Assembly (NCBI GenBank): GCA_946122785.1
Contig: CAMGYJ010000009.1
Span: 25,207,633 to 25,271,632 of the forward strand
Reading direction: 5' to 3'
Length of the DNA stretch: 64,000 nt
Origin: Linum tenue
Lineage: Eukaryota > Streptophyta > Magnoliopsida > Malpighiales > Linaceae
Position numbers and translations under genes: made by a program
The notes under the pieces: model-generated
Seen by the model: the letters and a program-made list of their open reading frames with translations, nothing else
What the model was told of the DNA's origin: nothing
Database searches by the model: none
Shown: positions 24,169 to 34,589 of the stretch, piece by piece
Numbering within the stretch: position 1 is the stretch's first letter
Layout of the letters: each line of letters begins with the position of its first letter

Positions 24169-26406
24169 TTATGTTGACTTATGGGTGCTGCTGCCTCCAG
24201 GGATATCTGTGAAGGAAATAGGTAATCAGCACAAATGCGATGTAAAATATTAATATAAATAACTACACTTATGAAAAAATTAAATTGTACCTGTGTCAGG
24301 ACAGTTGTATCTGTTGTTATCTTCTGGGTCATCACACTCCTCCGCTGCATGGTCGTCTGACGGATACTCGTCTGTCTGAATCCCCGTGGACTTGGTACTG
24401 GTCGACTTTGTAGACCCCGACGTTGTGCTTCCCGACTTCTTTTTCATGCTTTTCTTATTGCCTCGCAGTATCTTTTCCCACCACCCTTTCATTCTTCCAG
24501 TTGATTTTTTGGCTGGGCGCCCCTTTCTAAATTCGTTCACTTCTGGCTCGTGAATGTTGTCCTCCGCCGGGTGGAGACCGCGAAACACGTTCTTTGCTGC
24601 TTTTTTAGTTGCCTCTGGTCCTCTGCGTACAGCCTCATCAACCAACTCCCGAAGGTGAGATCTAGCCTCCTCCTCCTGGGGAACGTACTCCTGAGCATTG
24701 GGTGGATGCTCATATGACAGTGTCCGCCAATATATATGAATATCACCGGGATATATCTCTATGTCTCGCGCTCTGCCATCCATAACTTGACATCCACACC
24801 TCAAGCCGTGTGTCACAGAGAAATGACATGCACATCGGGAGTTCTCATTTTTTTCCAAGCGGGCACCCAATTCTTCTTCAGCCTCCTTCATTAATATAAT
24901 TGCCTGCATGCTGACCTTCCTTCTCAAGAATGTGAATGGTGTACCACCGGATGCTGAAAGGGTTTTCTGTCTAGAGTTTTCCAACATCATCCTAACCTCC
25001 CCGAGTTGGTTAGTAATGTAGCGGTGGTTTCCTTTCCATACAGTGTCCATAGATCCCCGCGAGTTGTGGAGGAAAGTCTTCAAAGCGGAATGTGACGACT
25101 CAACCCTGTTTGTGCTCGTATTTCCTAGATGAAACACATTTTTTGTATGACAAACAGCCCACTTTTCTCGATGTTGCCACCACACTCCCTGTATGTATTG
25201 CAACAGACGTGGTTCTTGATTGCCCCATCTTGTCCTAAAGCGGCCAAACGCGGCCAACATACCTTGCTCTGACCAAGAATAAAGCATAGGACACCAATAT
25301 TGGTCGTACGCCTCGTTGACCAAATCCATCCTGTTCTTCCCAAATATTTCCAAGCACTTCTTCTGCACATTGGTGTTGATGTGCCAAACACATAGCAAAT
25401 GCGGGGTGCGGGGGAAGACCACAGGAACCGTAGCAAGTAGTCCACCTTCGTGGTCGGTGACGATGACAAAGGGCACGCGAGGATGGAGCAATTGTTGTAT
25501 GCACTGCAACAGCCACAAATACGACTCTTTTGTCTCATCCTTCATGAGAGCACAACAGATGTTGAAATTCTTCCCAACTGGAGTTGCACCTACGACCTCC
25601 ACCCACGGCCATTTATATGCATTGGTCTTATACGTTGAGTCGATCAGAATCACGTACGGCCAAGCCTTCAACATCTGGATGGAAGTTGGATGGGCAAAGA
25701 AAAGATGTGTCAGCACGTCGTCATCGTCCTTCATAACCTCTGTATGATAATTCTCACGTTCAGCTTGTAGCAACGCATACTGCACTGCATTCATCTCGCC
25801 CATCTCTTCTTTCCTAGACTTGGACCCGAGGTTATACATCTGCCTTTGGGTGTGATGCCCTTTGTCACCCTTCTGCTTGTTTATTGTCTGCTTCTGTTGC
25901 GACGGAGGTACCCCAGCATCTCTCATCTGCTTAAGAGATTCTTTATCCTCCTGACTCAATTTATTCATTTGACTGTGGCCCTCGGGATAAAGCATTTTCT
26001 CATGACTGTGATACCCTCGCCTTAAACCGGTTCCTTGCTCCGCGACTCCTTGTATCTCCCAGAATGTAGGTCCATCAAGAGCATCTGGATTAACCAGTAT
26101 TTCTTTGATTTTAATCTTGAACATGCATCCCGCTCCTTTTGAACTTGTATTGCCACGACTCTCTTTGGAAGGATCCGGCTTGTATGACTTCCTCTCCCTA
26201 CTGCATCTGTCGCAATACATATAACAGATACCCAATGATCTTTCGTTGCCCAAGTCACGTGGCTTCATCGATCCCTTAGTTAGAAAGAAACCAAGAGACA
26301 TCGCGATGTTTTTCGTCTCTGTTACAGCATCTTCGAAATTGGCATATCGGACGCCATTAAGAAAATGGTCTGTGTAATCACCAATTAGTTCAACATTGTC
26401 AGCCAT
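24169..26406 (-). CDS. MULE transposase, FAR1-like
   Basis: Minus-strand exons 26406-24291 and 24206-24169 join through GT-AG (CACAG/GTACAA; CTTCACAG). An acceptor-like TTGCAG just upstream favours the ATG at 26406 (MADNVELIGD) over the longer start. The product is about 717 residues. It has a FAR1-type zinc region with CYMYCDRC (about 60-70), then the MULE transposase domain with VILIDSTYKTN (catalytic Asp about 256) and VIVTDHEGG (Asp about 318). These are followed by TNRVESSHSALK and a SWIM-like finger, CAC...LRCGC (about 525-539). A basic, Ser/Thr-rich tail follows. The second Cys-x-His of the SWIM finger is Cys-x-Cys here. The frame is open throughout, so the element may be autonomous. 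Confidence 0.88.
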
Positions 26407-26439
26407 GTCCACCTGCAATTATGATTTTGACTCTCGTTA

Positions 26440-27020
26440 GAAATGTACAAATTATATGATTCTACAAAATTAAACTAAATGCAATAATTTAATTAAGTCT
26501 AAAAAATACAGATAATTTAAATATAAATTATTAAACCAAATTAGCTCTACGATTTAAATCTAAACACAATAAAACTAATTTGCGCTACAACAAAACACAA
26601 TCACTTAATTAAACTAATTGTGCTTTAATTGACTCTACAAAATTAAACTAAATGTAATAATTTAATTAACTCTAAAAAATAATGATAATTTGACGATAAG
26701 AAAATTATTTTAATATAAATTTTTAAACATCTTTAGCTCTACGAATTATATCTAAACACAATAAACTAATTAGGGCTACAACAAAACACAATCGCTTAAT
26801 TAAACTAATTGTGCTTCAATTGACTCTACAAAATTAAACTACATGCAATAATTTAATTAACTCTACAAAATAACGATAATTTGACAGTAAGAAACTAATT
26901 AGCGCTACAACAAAATACGATTCGCTTAATTCAAACTACAAAGGAATTTAACTATGTAAAATAGAAATAAAAGCAATAAATTATAAATTATTAGCTCTAG
27001 AAATAAAATAGGAAAACATA
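26440..27020 (-). other. AT-rich leader intron of the transposase gene (probable)
   Basis: There is no coding signal. A block of about 175-250 bp (TTAGCTCTACGA, ACAAAACACAATC, TTAATTAAACTAATTGTGCTT) occurs two to three times between 26540 and 26940, giving a tandemly repeated AT-rich stretch. It lies between the transposase start and the GC-rich array, mirroring the leader intron of the PMD gene. Confidence 0.4.
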
Positions 27021-27057
27021 CAACACTGTTATGCAACCGGTCGTCGCTCGCGGTCGT

Positions 27058-27290
27058 CGGACCCCGTCCGCTCGCCGGCGTCGGGCCCCGTCCGCTCGCC
27101 GGCGTCGGGCCCCGTCCGCTCGCCGGCGTCGGGCCCCGTCCGCTCGCCGGCGTCGGGCCCCGTCCGCTCGCCGGCGTCGGGCCCCGTCCGCTCGCCGGCG
27201 TCGGGCCCCGTCCGCTCGCCGGCGTCGGGCCCCGTCCGCTCGCCGGCGTCGGACCCCGTCCGCTCGCCGGCTTCGGACCCCGTCCGACGA
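27058..27290. repeat. 24-bp GC-rich repeat array, right end of the MULE
   Basis: There are about nine units of CCCCGTCCGCTCGCCGGCGT plus CGGG. The first and last units carry single changes (GGACC for GGGCC). The inner units are identical, which points to recent expansion or homogenisation. Confidence 0.9.
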
Positions 27291-28099
27291 CGGCGAGCGG
27301 ACACGGTCCGATGACGGCGAGCGGACGGGGTCCGCCTCCGGCTAGCGGACGGGGCCCGACGCCGGCGAGCGGACCGAACAAAAAATTCAGGATCAGCAAG
27401 AGGTTTACCTGCTTCGCTGGTCCGACGACGGGGTACGGCTGCCGTCCAGTGCCCGGCGATATCCTGACGAGATTGGTCCGGTGGCCGGCGAGTTTGGCTG
27501 CCGTCCGGTGGCTGTGGTGTTTGTGGGGGGTTGGTGGTCGGGACTCGGGTAGTGTGTAAGTTGTTTAAAAAACCATTCAGCGAATAGAATATAAAGAAAT
27601 ATTTGGAGGGCAAAATTGTCCTTTTAGTGTTTTTTACGGGCGGCAAATAGTAATTGCCCGGGCGGCAAATAGTAACCCTCAAATAGTAATTGCCCGGCGA
27701 CCGACGACGGCGAGCGGACGCGGTCCGATGACGGCGAGCGGACGGGGTCCGCCTCCGGCTAGCGGACGGGGCCCGACGCCGGCGAGCGGACCGAACAAAA
27801 AATTCAGGATCAGCAAGAGGTTTACCTGCTTCGCTGGTCCGACGACGGGGTACGGCTGCCGTCCAGTGCCCGGCGATATCCTGACGAGATTGGTCCGGTG
27901 GCCGGCGAGTTTGGCTGCCGTCCGGTGGCTGTGGTGTTTGTGGGGGGTTGGTGGTCGGGACTCGGGTAGTGTGTAAGTTGTTTAAAAAACCATTCAGCGA
28001 ATAGAATATAAAGAAATATTTGGAGGGCAAAATTGTCCTTTTAGTGTTTTTTACGGGCGGCAAATAGTAATTGCCCGGGCGGCAAATAGTAACCCTCAA
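27284..28099. repeat. tandem duplication of the MULE right end
   Basis: Two copies of about 399 bp (27284-27682 and 27701-28099, period 417) are almost identical; I see one mismatch (ACACGG against ACGCGG). Each copy includes the subterminal DNA and a full right terminal repeat with GGGCGGCAAATAGTAA twice. An 18-bp joint, ATAGTAATTGCCCGGCGA, lies between them and itself resembles terminal-repeat sequence. The 82-codon frames at 27311 and 27728 are shadows of this duplication, not genes. Confidence 0.9.
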
Positions 28100-28109
28100 C
28101 TCGTATCCT

Positions 28110-28965
28110 TTCTTTATTAAAAAAACCTCCCTTTCCCTTATCCTTTTCTGCGCCTTCTCTCCTGTAGCCCTGTGCCCGTGTCCGTTCATCTTCTCTGAAC
28201 GAAGGAAGTCAATGAACAATGGTAGCGTGAAAGTAGAAAGCAAACTTCACTATCAATCGGTCATTCTCCATCTCGATATTCTCACCACAGCTCTTAAATC
28301 TTCCGTTTTTCACATTTAAATTCTCACCACGCGCTCGAATCCACCCTGTGAGCAAAAGCCAAACCCTAGAAGTCAAGTCCAATCCCAACTTCCCTCTTCA
28401 ACCGCCGACTTCAGGTTTCCCTCGCCATTCGCAACAATAGCTATCAATTTTCTCTGATACGTGTCTCCCGCTCTTCATTTTGTAACAAAGCAAAAAAAGA
28501 AAGAAAATAACATTGAGGAAGAATAAGAACAAGAAAGGAACCAGAGGATTGTGCTATTTGGCTGGAGGGGAACTTCGTTTAGTTCTATTTCGCTCGCTGT
28601 ATTTGTTGTTCTGGGAGGCTCTTCTGCATTCTGTTGTTCTTCTTCTATTTGCAGCTGGGCTCTCTGCCTTTCGTTTCCTGGGCGCAGAAATGGCTTTGGC
28701 CCTTTTTTTCGTTCTCTCCTCTCTGCTTCTTGTTTCTCATGGCCTTTCTTCATTGTTCTTTGTGAGAAGGTGTTCTTGTAATTAGCACGAAACAATTTTC
28801 TTATTTTCAATATGTTATCGTGTTTGTTGCTTCTTAGATGAAACTTTGTAGGATTAGTCCAAAAAATGAGTCAATTCCTTAGATGAAACTTCATCAGTCA
28901 TGTTATCGTGTTTGTTGCTTCTTGCTTGATTGATTATGTAATTCTTTTCGTTTCTTTTTCAGAAG
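28110..28965 (+). other. leader-like region before a BED fragment
   Basis: This stretch has the look of a plant 5' untranslated exon (CT-rich, AAACCCTAG at 28363, then CTTCAACCGCCG). An interval then ends TTCTTTTTCAG at 28964, just before AAGCAATGGACG. GTTATCGTGTTTGTTGCTTC is present twice, at about 28812 and 28902. I infer the 5' part of a hAT-type gene, but no transcript evidence is possible here. Confidence 0.35.
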
Positions 28966-28969
28966 CAAT

Positions 28970-29146
28970 GGACGCCAGGGCTAAAAGAAGCCAAATTTGG
29001 GAGAATTTCACTCATGTTGAATCAGAGGAGGAGGTCAAGCTTCAATACAACCATTGCATGAACGTTTTTGGATGCTATCCTAATAAGAATGTGACAGTTT
29101 CACCTGTGACAGTTTCATTCTATTATATTTGCTTAAATGTTATGTA
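28970..29146 (+). pseudogene. BED zinc-finger fragment, hAT type
   Basis: From the ATG at 28970 the frame gives MDARAKRSQIWENFTHVESE then CNHC-like HCMNVFGCY. This is the start of a BED finger (S.(I/V)W..F) as in RICESLEEPER-like hAT proteins, but the second half of the finger and all of the transposase core are absent. It faces the minus-strand hAT relic at 18775-19990, so it comes from a second hAT gene or an inverted piece. Confidence 0.6.
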
Positions 29147-29220
29147 ATGGTCTCAACTATCAACACTTAAGAGATGGTTTCATAGGTTTATGATAAAGCA
29201 AGTTGTCAGCTTTTTAATTT

Positions 29221-29562
29221 GGGTAATGTCTATTTTTTATCCAAACCTTTTCCAGATTCTCTTATATTATCCAAACCTATCGAAATACTAAGAATTAACC
29301 AAATGTTAACTTTCATATAGCAATTTTGTTAGTAATATGGACTTGGCGACATGATACTGACTTCGAAGAGACACATGAAGGTCAACATTCCAAAATTCTC
29401 GTATTTTAACTACGAAAAGAGTTATAAAGTTATTAACAATAATGTAAAAATGGCTAATATTTTGATGCATTATGAAAGGTTTGGTTAATTAATAGAATTT
29501 TAGTTGATTTGGATAATATAAAAGAATCTGGAAAAAGTTTGGATAAAAAATAGACATTATCC
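29221..29562. mobile_element. Mutator-like MITE inside the hAT element
   Basis: The 342-bp element has inverted repeats of about 50-60 bp. The left starts GGGTAATGTCTATTTTTTAT and the right ends ATAAAAAATAGACATTATCC. Flanks TTTTAATTT (29212-29220) and TTTCAATTT (29563-29571) match at 8 of 9, in line with a 9-bp duplication. Confidence 0.8.
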
Positions 29563-29797
29563 TTTCAATTTCTTGTTGCTCAACTATTTATTTATGTTGG
29601 TTTTGTAATCTTAATGAATCCTCTGCAAGGTACCAACAACTAGCAACATCAAACTTGTTTATGATATATTCAAGCAAAATCTAGTCACTCATTTGTTTAA
29701 TAATGTACCTTCATGTTTTTTCATTGCAAAATGGTGACTCGTGGGTTTGTTTTAAATTAATAACTAATCATTAAAAAAAACTTGACGGTTTGGACCG

Positions 29798-30037
29798 AAC
29801 AACCCACAACCCGACCTGTTCGTAACCCGCAATCCGATCAATCTGAACCCGATTGATCCGCAACCCGATCAATGCGCAACCCGATTGATCCGCAATCCGA
29901 CCAACCCGAAACCGATTTGCCCGCAACCCGATTGATCCGCAACCCAATTGACCCGCAACCCGATCAACCCGAACTCACTTGACGCGCAACCCGATTAACC
30001 CGTGACCCGTTTGAATCCGATCCGAACTCGCCCGATT
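29798..30037. repeat. hAT subterminal array, right
   Basis: About 240 bp of AACCCGATTGATCCGCAACC-type repeats lie just inside the right end of the 17831-30047 element. They are in the same orientation as the left array. Confidence 0.8.
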
Positions 30038-30055
30038 GACACCTATAGTTGTAAG

Positions 30056-31632
30056 TATATCATTTGCCGAATGTTTTGTGGATGTGTTAGACTATTTTGT
30101 CCAAGTCCGAGTTACTTGAAAGTTGAAAATCACCATAAGTATACCCAACGTATTATGGATGTGTTAGCTTATTATGAATACCATCTTTAGATTATTCGGT
30201 AAAAGATTATGAAAAAATGCTATACATAGATGTTGAATCAAATTGCACTTCATCAAAATCCAAACACCAACTTCTACATATTTTGATGTTTTTCGCTTTG
30301 TTTATTTGCTTGAAATTTTAGTTATATAATTATTTTAGTGTTGGGTTGATTTTTCACTTGAAAGTATAGTCCATCCGATCGAACCCAATTATAAACAAAT
30401 AGTAGGGTTCTAAGTTCTAACTACTTTTTTGTAGGTTTAAATTTAGTATTTTCGAAATAAAAATGTATGAATCAGGATGATTAAAATGATCGAAATCTAA
30501 TTACGAGGCCCATATACACCTCTTATTAACCCTATTGAGTTTTGACAATGAAAAATGAGAAAAAGAGAGCACGACACTCACGTGGAAACCGGTCTTCATA
30601 TCTCCACGTACCAACCCAACCCCAACCCAATTGAGTGGACCGATTCACTTTACTCACTTCACACTCACAGACCCACAGTTCACACTTCACACCACACCCG
30701 CCTTTCTCAGCAGGCTACAGTCAGCCCCCCATTTGGGCCCGGCCCCACTGTTTCAAAACAGAGCTTTCCACTCGGCCGTATCCGAATATTCGGTAAAGCC
30801 TAACTGATCCAAAATTTATAAAATAAAAAAAACCTCCATCTGGGTTATTTACCAGTCTACCCTTAGTTGGGCAGCCGAAGCCGATGGAATATATTCTCAC
30901 GTTGACATGAAATTGCGGAAACCTTTTCTCCGTACTCGTCCCTCCCTAGCATTTTTTCCGTTTCACTCGGTTTTGAAATAAATTTCCGCAGTCGGTCAGT
31001 AATCAACACGTAATCCCCTTCCCGCGACTGTTAAACCAAATTTATGAATGAAACTGTGTACAAACCAACACAACACGGCTCGTTTTGATTAGGATAAACA
31101 CACAGTACACAGACAGTACCCTCCATTCCTGCACGTGTCCTTTCTTGTTTCCCCCTTCAAATGTAACCAGAAATGGGATTGACTTTTAATCCAGAAATAT
31201 GTTCAAATGCTTAATGCTTTGGTTTGCTATAGTAAGCAGTCTTATATTGTACTAAAAAAATAAAAAATATGTTATAGAATGATTTGTGTTTATACAGCAG
31301 GTAAGTTTTTTCCTCGTCCAAACTACCGCTAAGTGAAAATACATTTAGTATAAGAGTAAAGTATTGTCACGTAGCGCGCGTAGGTAAGTTATCAACCCGC
31401 GGATCAGCTCATTGCGTCGATTGACCTATTTTGATCCTGATTCAGTAAGAAAAATGGGCACACACATCTGTCGGATCCACGCTGTAAGGTACCGGGTTGG
31501 AGGTCAAAATGTGTAGTTTTTCCTTTGATTCGGAAAATGCACCTGTTTTCCGGTATTCCTTTTTGCCTAACCCAATCTTTGGAATTCTAAGTTGAATGTT
31601 TGAATTTGATGTTATATAAATAAGTATAATGT
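30056..31632. other. no gene recognised
   Basis: Positions 30555-30800 are relatively GC-rich with CCCAACCCCAACCC, TTCACACTTCACACC and GGGCCCGGCCCC motifs, reminiscent of a promoter or leader, but nothing downstream supports a gene. The block at 31385-31500 resembles 11005-11110. Confidence 0.35.
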
Positions 31633-31689
31633 GTGTGAATCAATGTAGTCAAAATCGCGCTTTAAAACTTAAAAACTTACGATTTTACG

Positions 31690-32400
31690 GGTATTTAGCA
31701 TAAATGGTCACAAACCTTTGCACTTAGTACAAAATAGTTACAAACCTTTAATTTGTAACCATTTGATAACAAAACTTTGTACTTAGAACAAAACGGTCAC
31801 AAATTAAACAGTGTGACCATTTCATACTAGTTCAAACTTTTGTTACCGTGTCGTTGCAAATTAGACTTTTGGTGACCGTTTTGTACAAATTAAGTTCAAA
31901 AGTTTGAACGCTCAATCACCGTTACAATTCGTTCTAGTTGTATGGTAGTTTTGTTAATGTATGTGAATGATATGATCGTCATAAAGGATGACAATGAGAG
32001 AATTCAATGGCTCACAAACGGGTTCCGGACTGCTTTTTAGTTGAAAAAACTCTGTCTACTTTCTTACTTTCTTGGTATCGAAATTGAAAGGTCAACTGAG
32101 GGCATTCTTATTCGGCAAAGCAAATATGTCGATGAACACATGACCTGACATCATATATGTCGTTCAAGTGTTTAGTGTCATATACTTAACGAACAAACTA
32201 CCCGACCTCAAAACATGACAAACATTTAATTTGTAACGATTCGGTAAAACCTTTGCACTTAAAACAAAACGGTCACAAATTAAATAGCGGTGACCATTTT
32301 ATACAATTTCAAAGTTTTGTTACCGTATTGTTACAAATTAAAGGTTTGTGACCGTTTTGTACTAAGTGCAAAGGTTTGTTACCATTTATGCTAATTACCC
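31690..32400. mobile_element. nested inverted-repeat element, Mutator-like
   Basis: Inverted ends (left GGTATTTAGCATAAATGG, right CCATTTATGCTAATTACCC) continue as a long repeat of CAAACCTTTGCACTTAGTAC. CGATTTTACG flanks both sides exactly (31680-31689 and 32401-32410), a 9-10 bp duplication. The middle holds a copia reverse-transcriptase piece. Confidence 0.8.
31948..32145 (+). pseudogene. Ty1/copia reverse-transcriptase fragment
   Basis: The frame gives LLMYVNDMIVIKDDNERI, a stop, then LSYFLGIEIERSTEGILIRQ and SKYVDEH. These match the YVDDM and YFLGIE blocks of copia RT. The catalytic YVDD is YVND here. No LTRs are seen, so the piece looks captured by, or inserted within, the inverted-repeat element around it. 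Confidence 0.8.
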
Positions 32401-32567
32401 CGATTTTACGTTTTTAGGTCACTAAAACGCTTCTACACAAAAACTCAATTTTTATAACTTTTGTAGTTAAAAACTCCGCTTAAAACTTAAAAATTTACGA
32501 TTTTACGCTTATAGATCACCAAAACATTTCTACGTAGAAACTCGCTTTTGACTACATTGGTGTGAAT

Positions 32568-33315
32568 TTTACTATGTGTTGGATCCAACTACAACATGTT
32601 ATTTTGATGTAAATTATATGTTATTACTCATATATGTTAGATGATATTTGATATAATTTACAAATGTATGAACAATATAATGATTTTTTTCATATATCGG
32701 CCATGTCAATCGCCGTTTCCTTCAATTCTTCAAATGGAGTTATGGGCCAAAATGGTTTAACCATTAACTTTCAACCTACTTGTTCAATCGGGGCAACTGG
32801 CTAAATCGGATTGACAACCTAGCATACGTTACTTAGTTTTGAATAGGTTGAACCAACGTTAATTCTTTTTTTTTTTCTATTGAATATATTACTATATACA
32901 CTTAATTTCCAAAATTGTTGTGATGTTATCCTTTCTCTTGAAATGTTCACCACCTTAGTATTCTTATAATTTAATCCATCTCAATCATCAATAATACTAA
33001 TATATTATATCACTAGTCACTACAACACTGTTTGGATTCAAAGTCCTTTTCATCTAGACTTGTATAATTAATAACAAAAATCTATAATATCATGATAATA
33101 ATAATATAAAAAAACTAATATATTTTCTTGCATTTGACGAGTTCTAACAAACAAAAAAATATTCGCAGACATTCGCCTTGTATCGTTTAAAGCTATGATG
33201 AATAATGCACGTCATGTTTATCACTATCAATCTGAAAATTAGATCAACTATTAATTTTATTTAATCAAGGCCTCATAGTACTAGATTTTTAAGCCCAAAC
33301 GACTAAGTCCATGTG
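32568..33315. other. AT-rich intergenic, no gene seen
   Basis: No feature was recognised. Confidence 0.35.
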
Positions 33316-33500
33316 CGAGATCCGATCACATTGGTCTCGAGATCTGTCCACGTTGGTCTTGGAACATGACCACGTTGGTCGCAAGATCCGACCACGCTGG
33401 TCGCGAGATCCGATCACGCTAGTCGTGAGAGACGACCTCGTGGGTCGCTTGACACGATCACGTTGATCGCAAGAGACGATCATGCGGTCGCGGCTCCATG
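33316..33500. repeat. degenerate 22-bp minisatellite
   Basis: There are about eight units of the type CGAGATCCGACCACGTTGGT plus CG, with 20-22 bp period and several changes per unit. Confidence 0.75.
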
Positions 33501-33513
33501 GCATGGTCAAGAG

Positions 33514-33980
33514 TAGGGATGGCAATTTCGACCTGACCCGTTTTACCCGACCTATTTTGGGCGGGTCCGACCCGTCCCGTAGGCGGGGCGGGGCGGGCAT
33601 GGGTAGTCTCATCGACCCGACCTGCCCTTACCCGCCCCATTCTCGACTCGTTCTTGTCTAAATTACATGTAATCTTAGTCAAATTACTTTGAATTTTCCT
33701 TCTATTGCATCATATTTTAGCTATAATAAAGTTGTAAATTAGTGAAAACCTCTATTTCTCCAATAATTTAACTACAATTGTCATAATATTGTTTGTTTTC
33801 TTATTCTTGTAATAAAAATAATGAATATTTCTAATGTTTTTCTTATAAATTGCATGCCCATTGGGTCGACCTGCCCCGACCCGCGATCCGTGATCAACTA
33901 CCCGACCTGGACCCTCCCTGCCACGGGGTGGGTCAGGGTACTAAGAAACTTACCCCTGACCTGCCCCATTGCCATTCCTA
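33514..33980. mobile_element. hAT MITE with GGGCGGG subterminal motifs
   Basis: The 467-bp element has inverted ends TAGGGATGGCAAT and ATTGCCATTCCTA and the exact 8-bp duplication GTCAAGAG (33506-33513 and 33981-33988). Subterminal stretches are rich in GACCCG and GGGCGGGG. It is related by its ends to 42570-43219 and 59011-59456. Confidence 0.92.
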
Positions 33981-34184
33981 GTCAAGAGGAGACAAATACC
34001 AAGATGACAGTTCCAAGAGAGGCAACTAGGCGGTTGAAGAAGCAACCACCACTTCGAGAAGAGGGAACGATTCTTTGTAGCAGTTATCAAGAATACGGTT
34101 CTCTAATGTGGTTAAAACCACATTCCTATAAATAGGAAAGGAGGTCGACAGAGACAAGGGTTCCTAAAACAATACGACTGATGC

Positions 34185-34589
34185 CAGTGACGTAGCCAGA
34201 ATTTCATTTAAGGGGTGCATTGAAATAATTTTTTATAATCAACATGTTTATTGACAAAAAGTATTAGCAAACTAAACCTAATTGCACAAGCAAATATATC
34301 GATAGGAATCAATTTTCTCTTTCGATATTATCATAGAAAGTTAATGATTTTCTCTAATAATCTGCACCCTCTCATCCATTTTGACAAACTAGACTGAATT
34401 GATGTAGAAATTAGTAGATAAAACTAACTTATATAATTGAAGTTGTTGAATTGTAAAATTTGACAATTAACATTAAATTTGGGGTTCTAGTTTCATTATT
34501 GGTATATCAATACCACTAAGTTTTGGTGTGTTTTTCCAAATCAAGAGAGTGACATGGAACCCCCTTCTTACTCTCTAGCTACGCCCCTG
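34185..34589. mobile_element. hAT-like non-autonomous element
   Basis: The left end CAGTGACGTAGCCAGAATTT and the right end AGCTACGCCCCTG form imperfect inverted repeats of the CAGGGGCGTAGC kind common in plant hAT elements. No exact 8-bp duplication was found at these ends; ACTGATGC on the left has a partial match ACTGACAC a few bases beyond the right end. Confidence 0.55.

Larger units (their letters stand above)
20721..28097. mobile_element. PMD-MULE 1: Mutator-like element with PMD gene and transposase
   Basis: The imperfect terminal inverted repeats are about 75 bp. The left begins GAATCGCTATTTGCCGCCCG and the right, reversed, begins GAGGGTTACTATTTGCCGCC. In both the motif ACTATTTGCCGCCC occurs twice. 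Inside lie a left GC-rich 24-bp repeat array, a PMD gene on the plus strand (21885-24028), a MULE transposase on the minus strand (26406-24169) and a right 24-bp array. Both genes have an intact frame and run towards each other with about 140 bp between stop codons. The right end is duplicated (see 27284-28099). I could not find a clean 9-bp target duplication, perhaps because of that rearrangement. Confidence 0.85.
17831..30047 (-). mobile_element. hAT element enlarged by nested insertions
   Basis: The ends TATAGGTGTCAA (17831) and TTGACACCTATA (to 30047) are inverted repeats, and the exact 8-bp duplication GTTGTAAG lies outside both (17823-17830 and 30048-30055). Long ACCCGCAACCCGATTGA arrays sit just inside each end. 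The left third holds a minus-strand hAT transposase relic. Subtracting the 7.4-kb MULE (20721-28097) and a 342-bp MITE (29221-29562) leaves about 4.5 kb, a usual length for an autonomous hAT element. The MULE therefore landed inside an already inserted hAT copy. Confidence 0.85.
31641..32559. mobile_element. hAT-like element with nested insertion
   Basis: The ends are CAATGTAGTCAAAATCGCG and, at the right, GCTTTTGACTACATTG. The exact 8-bp duplication GTGTGAAT flanks them (31633-31640 and 32560-32567). The interior is largely a second element at 31690-32400. Part of this family's end recurs, inverted, at 45303-45360. Confidence 0.85.

Noticed and set aside
27029..28243. 404-codon minus-strand frame over the GC-rich array
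   Set aside because: It is a by-product of the 24-bp repeats and the 399-bp duplication; the same peptide appears twice because the DNA does.
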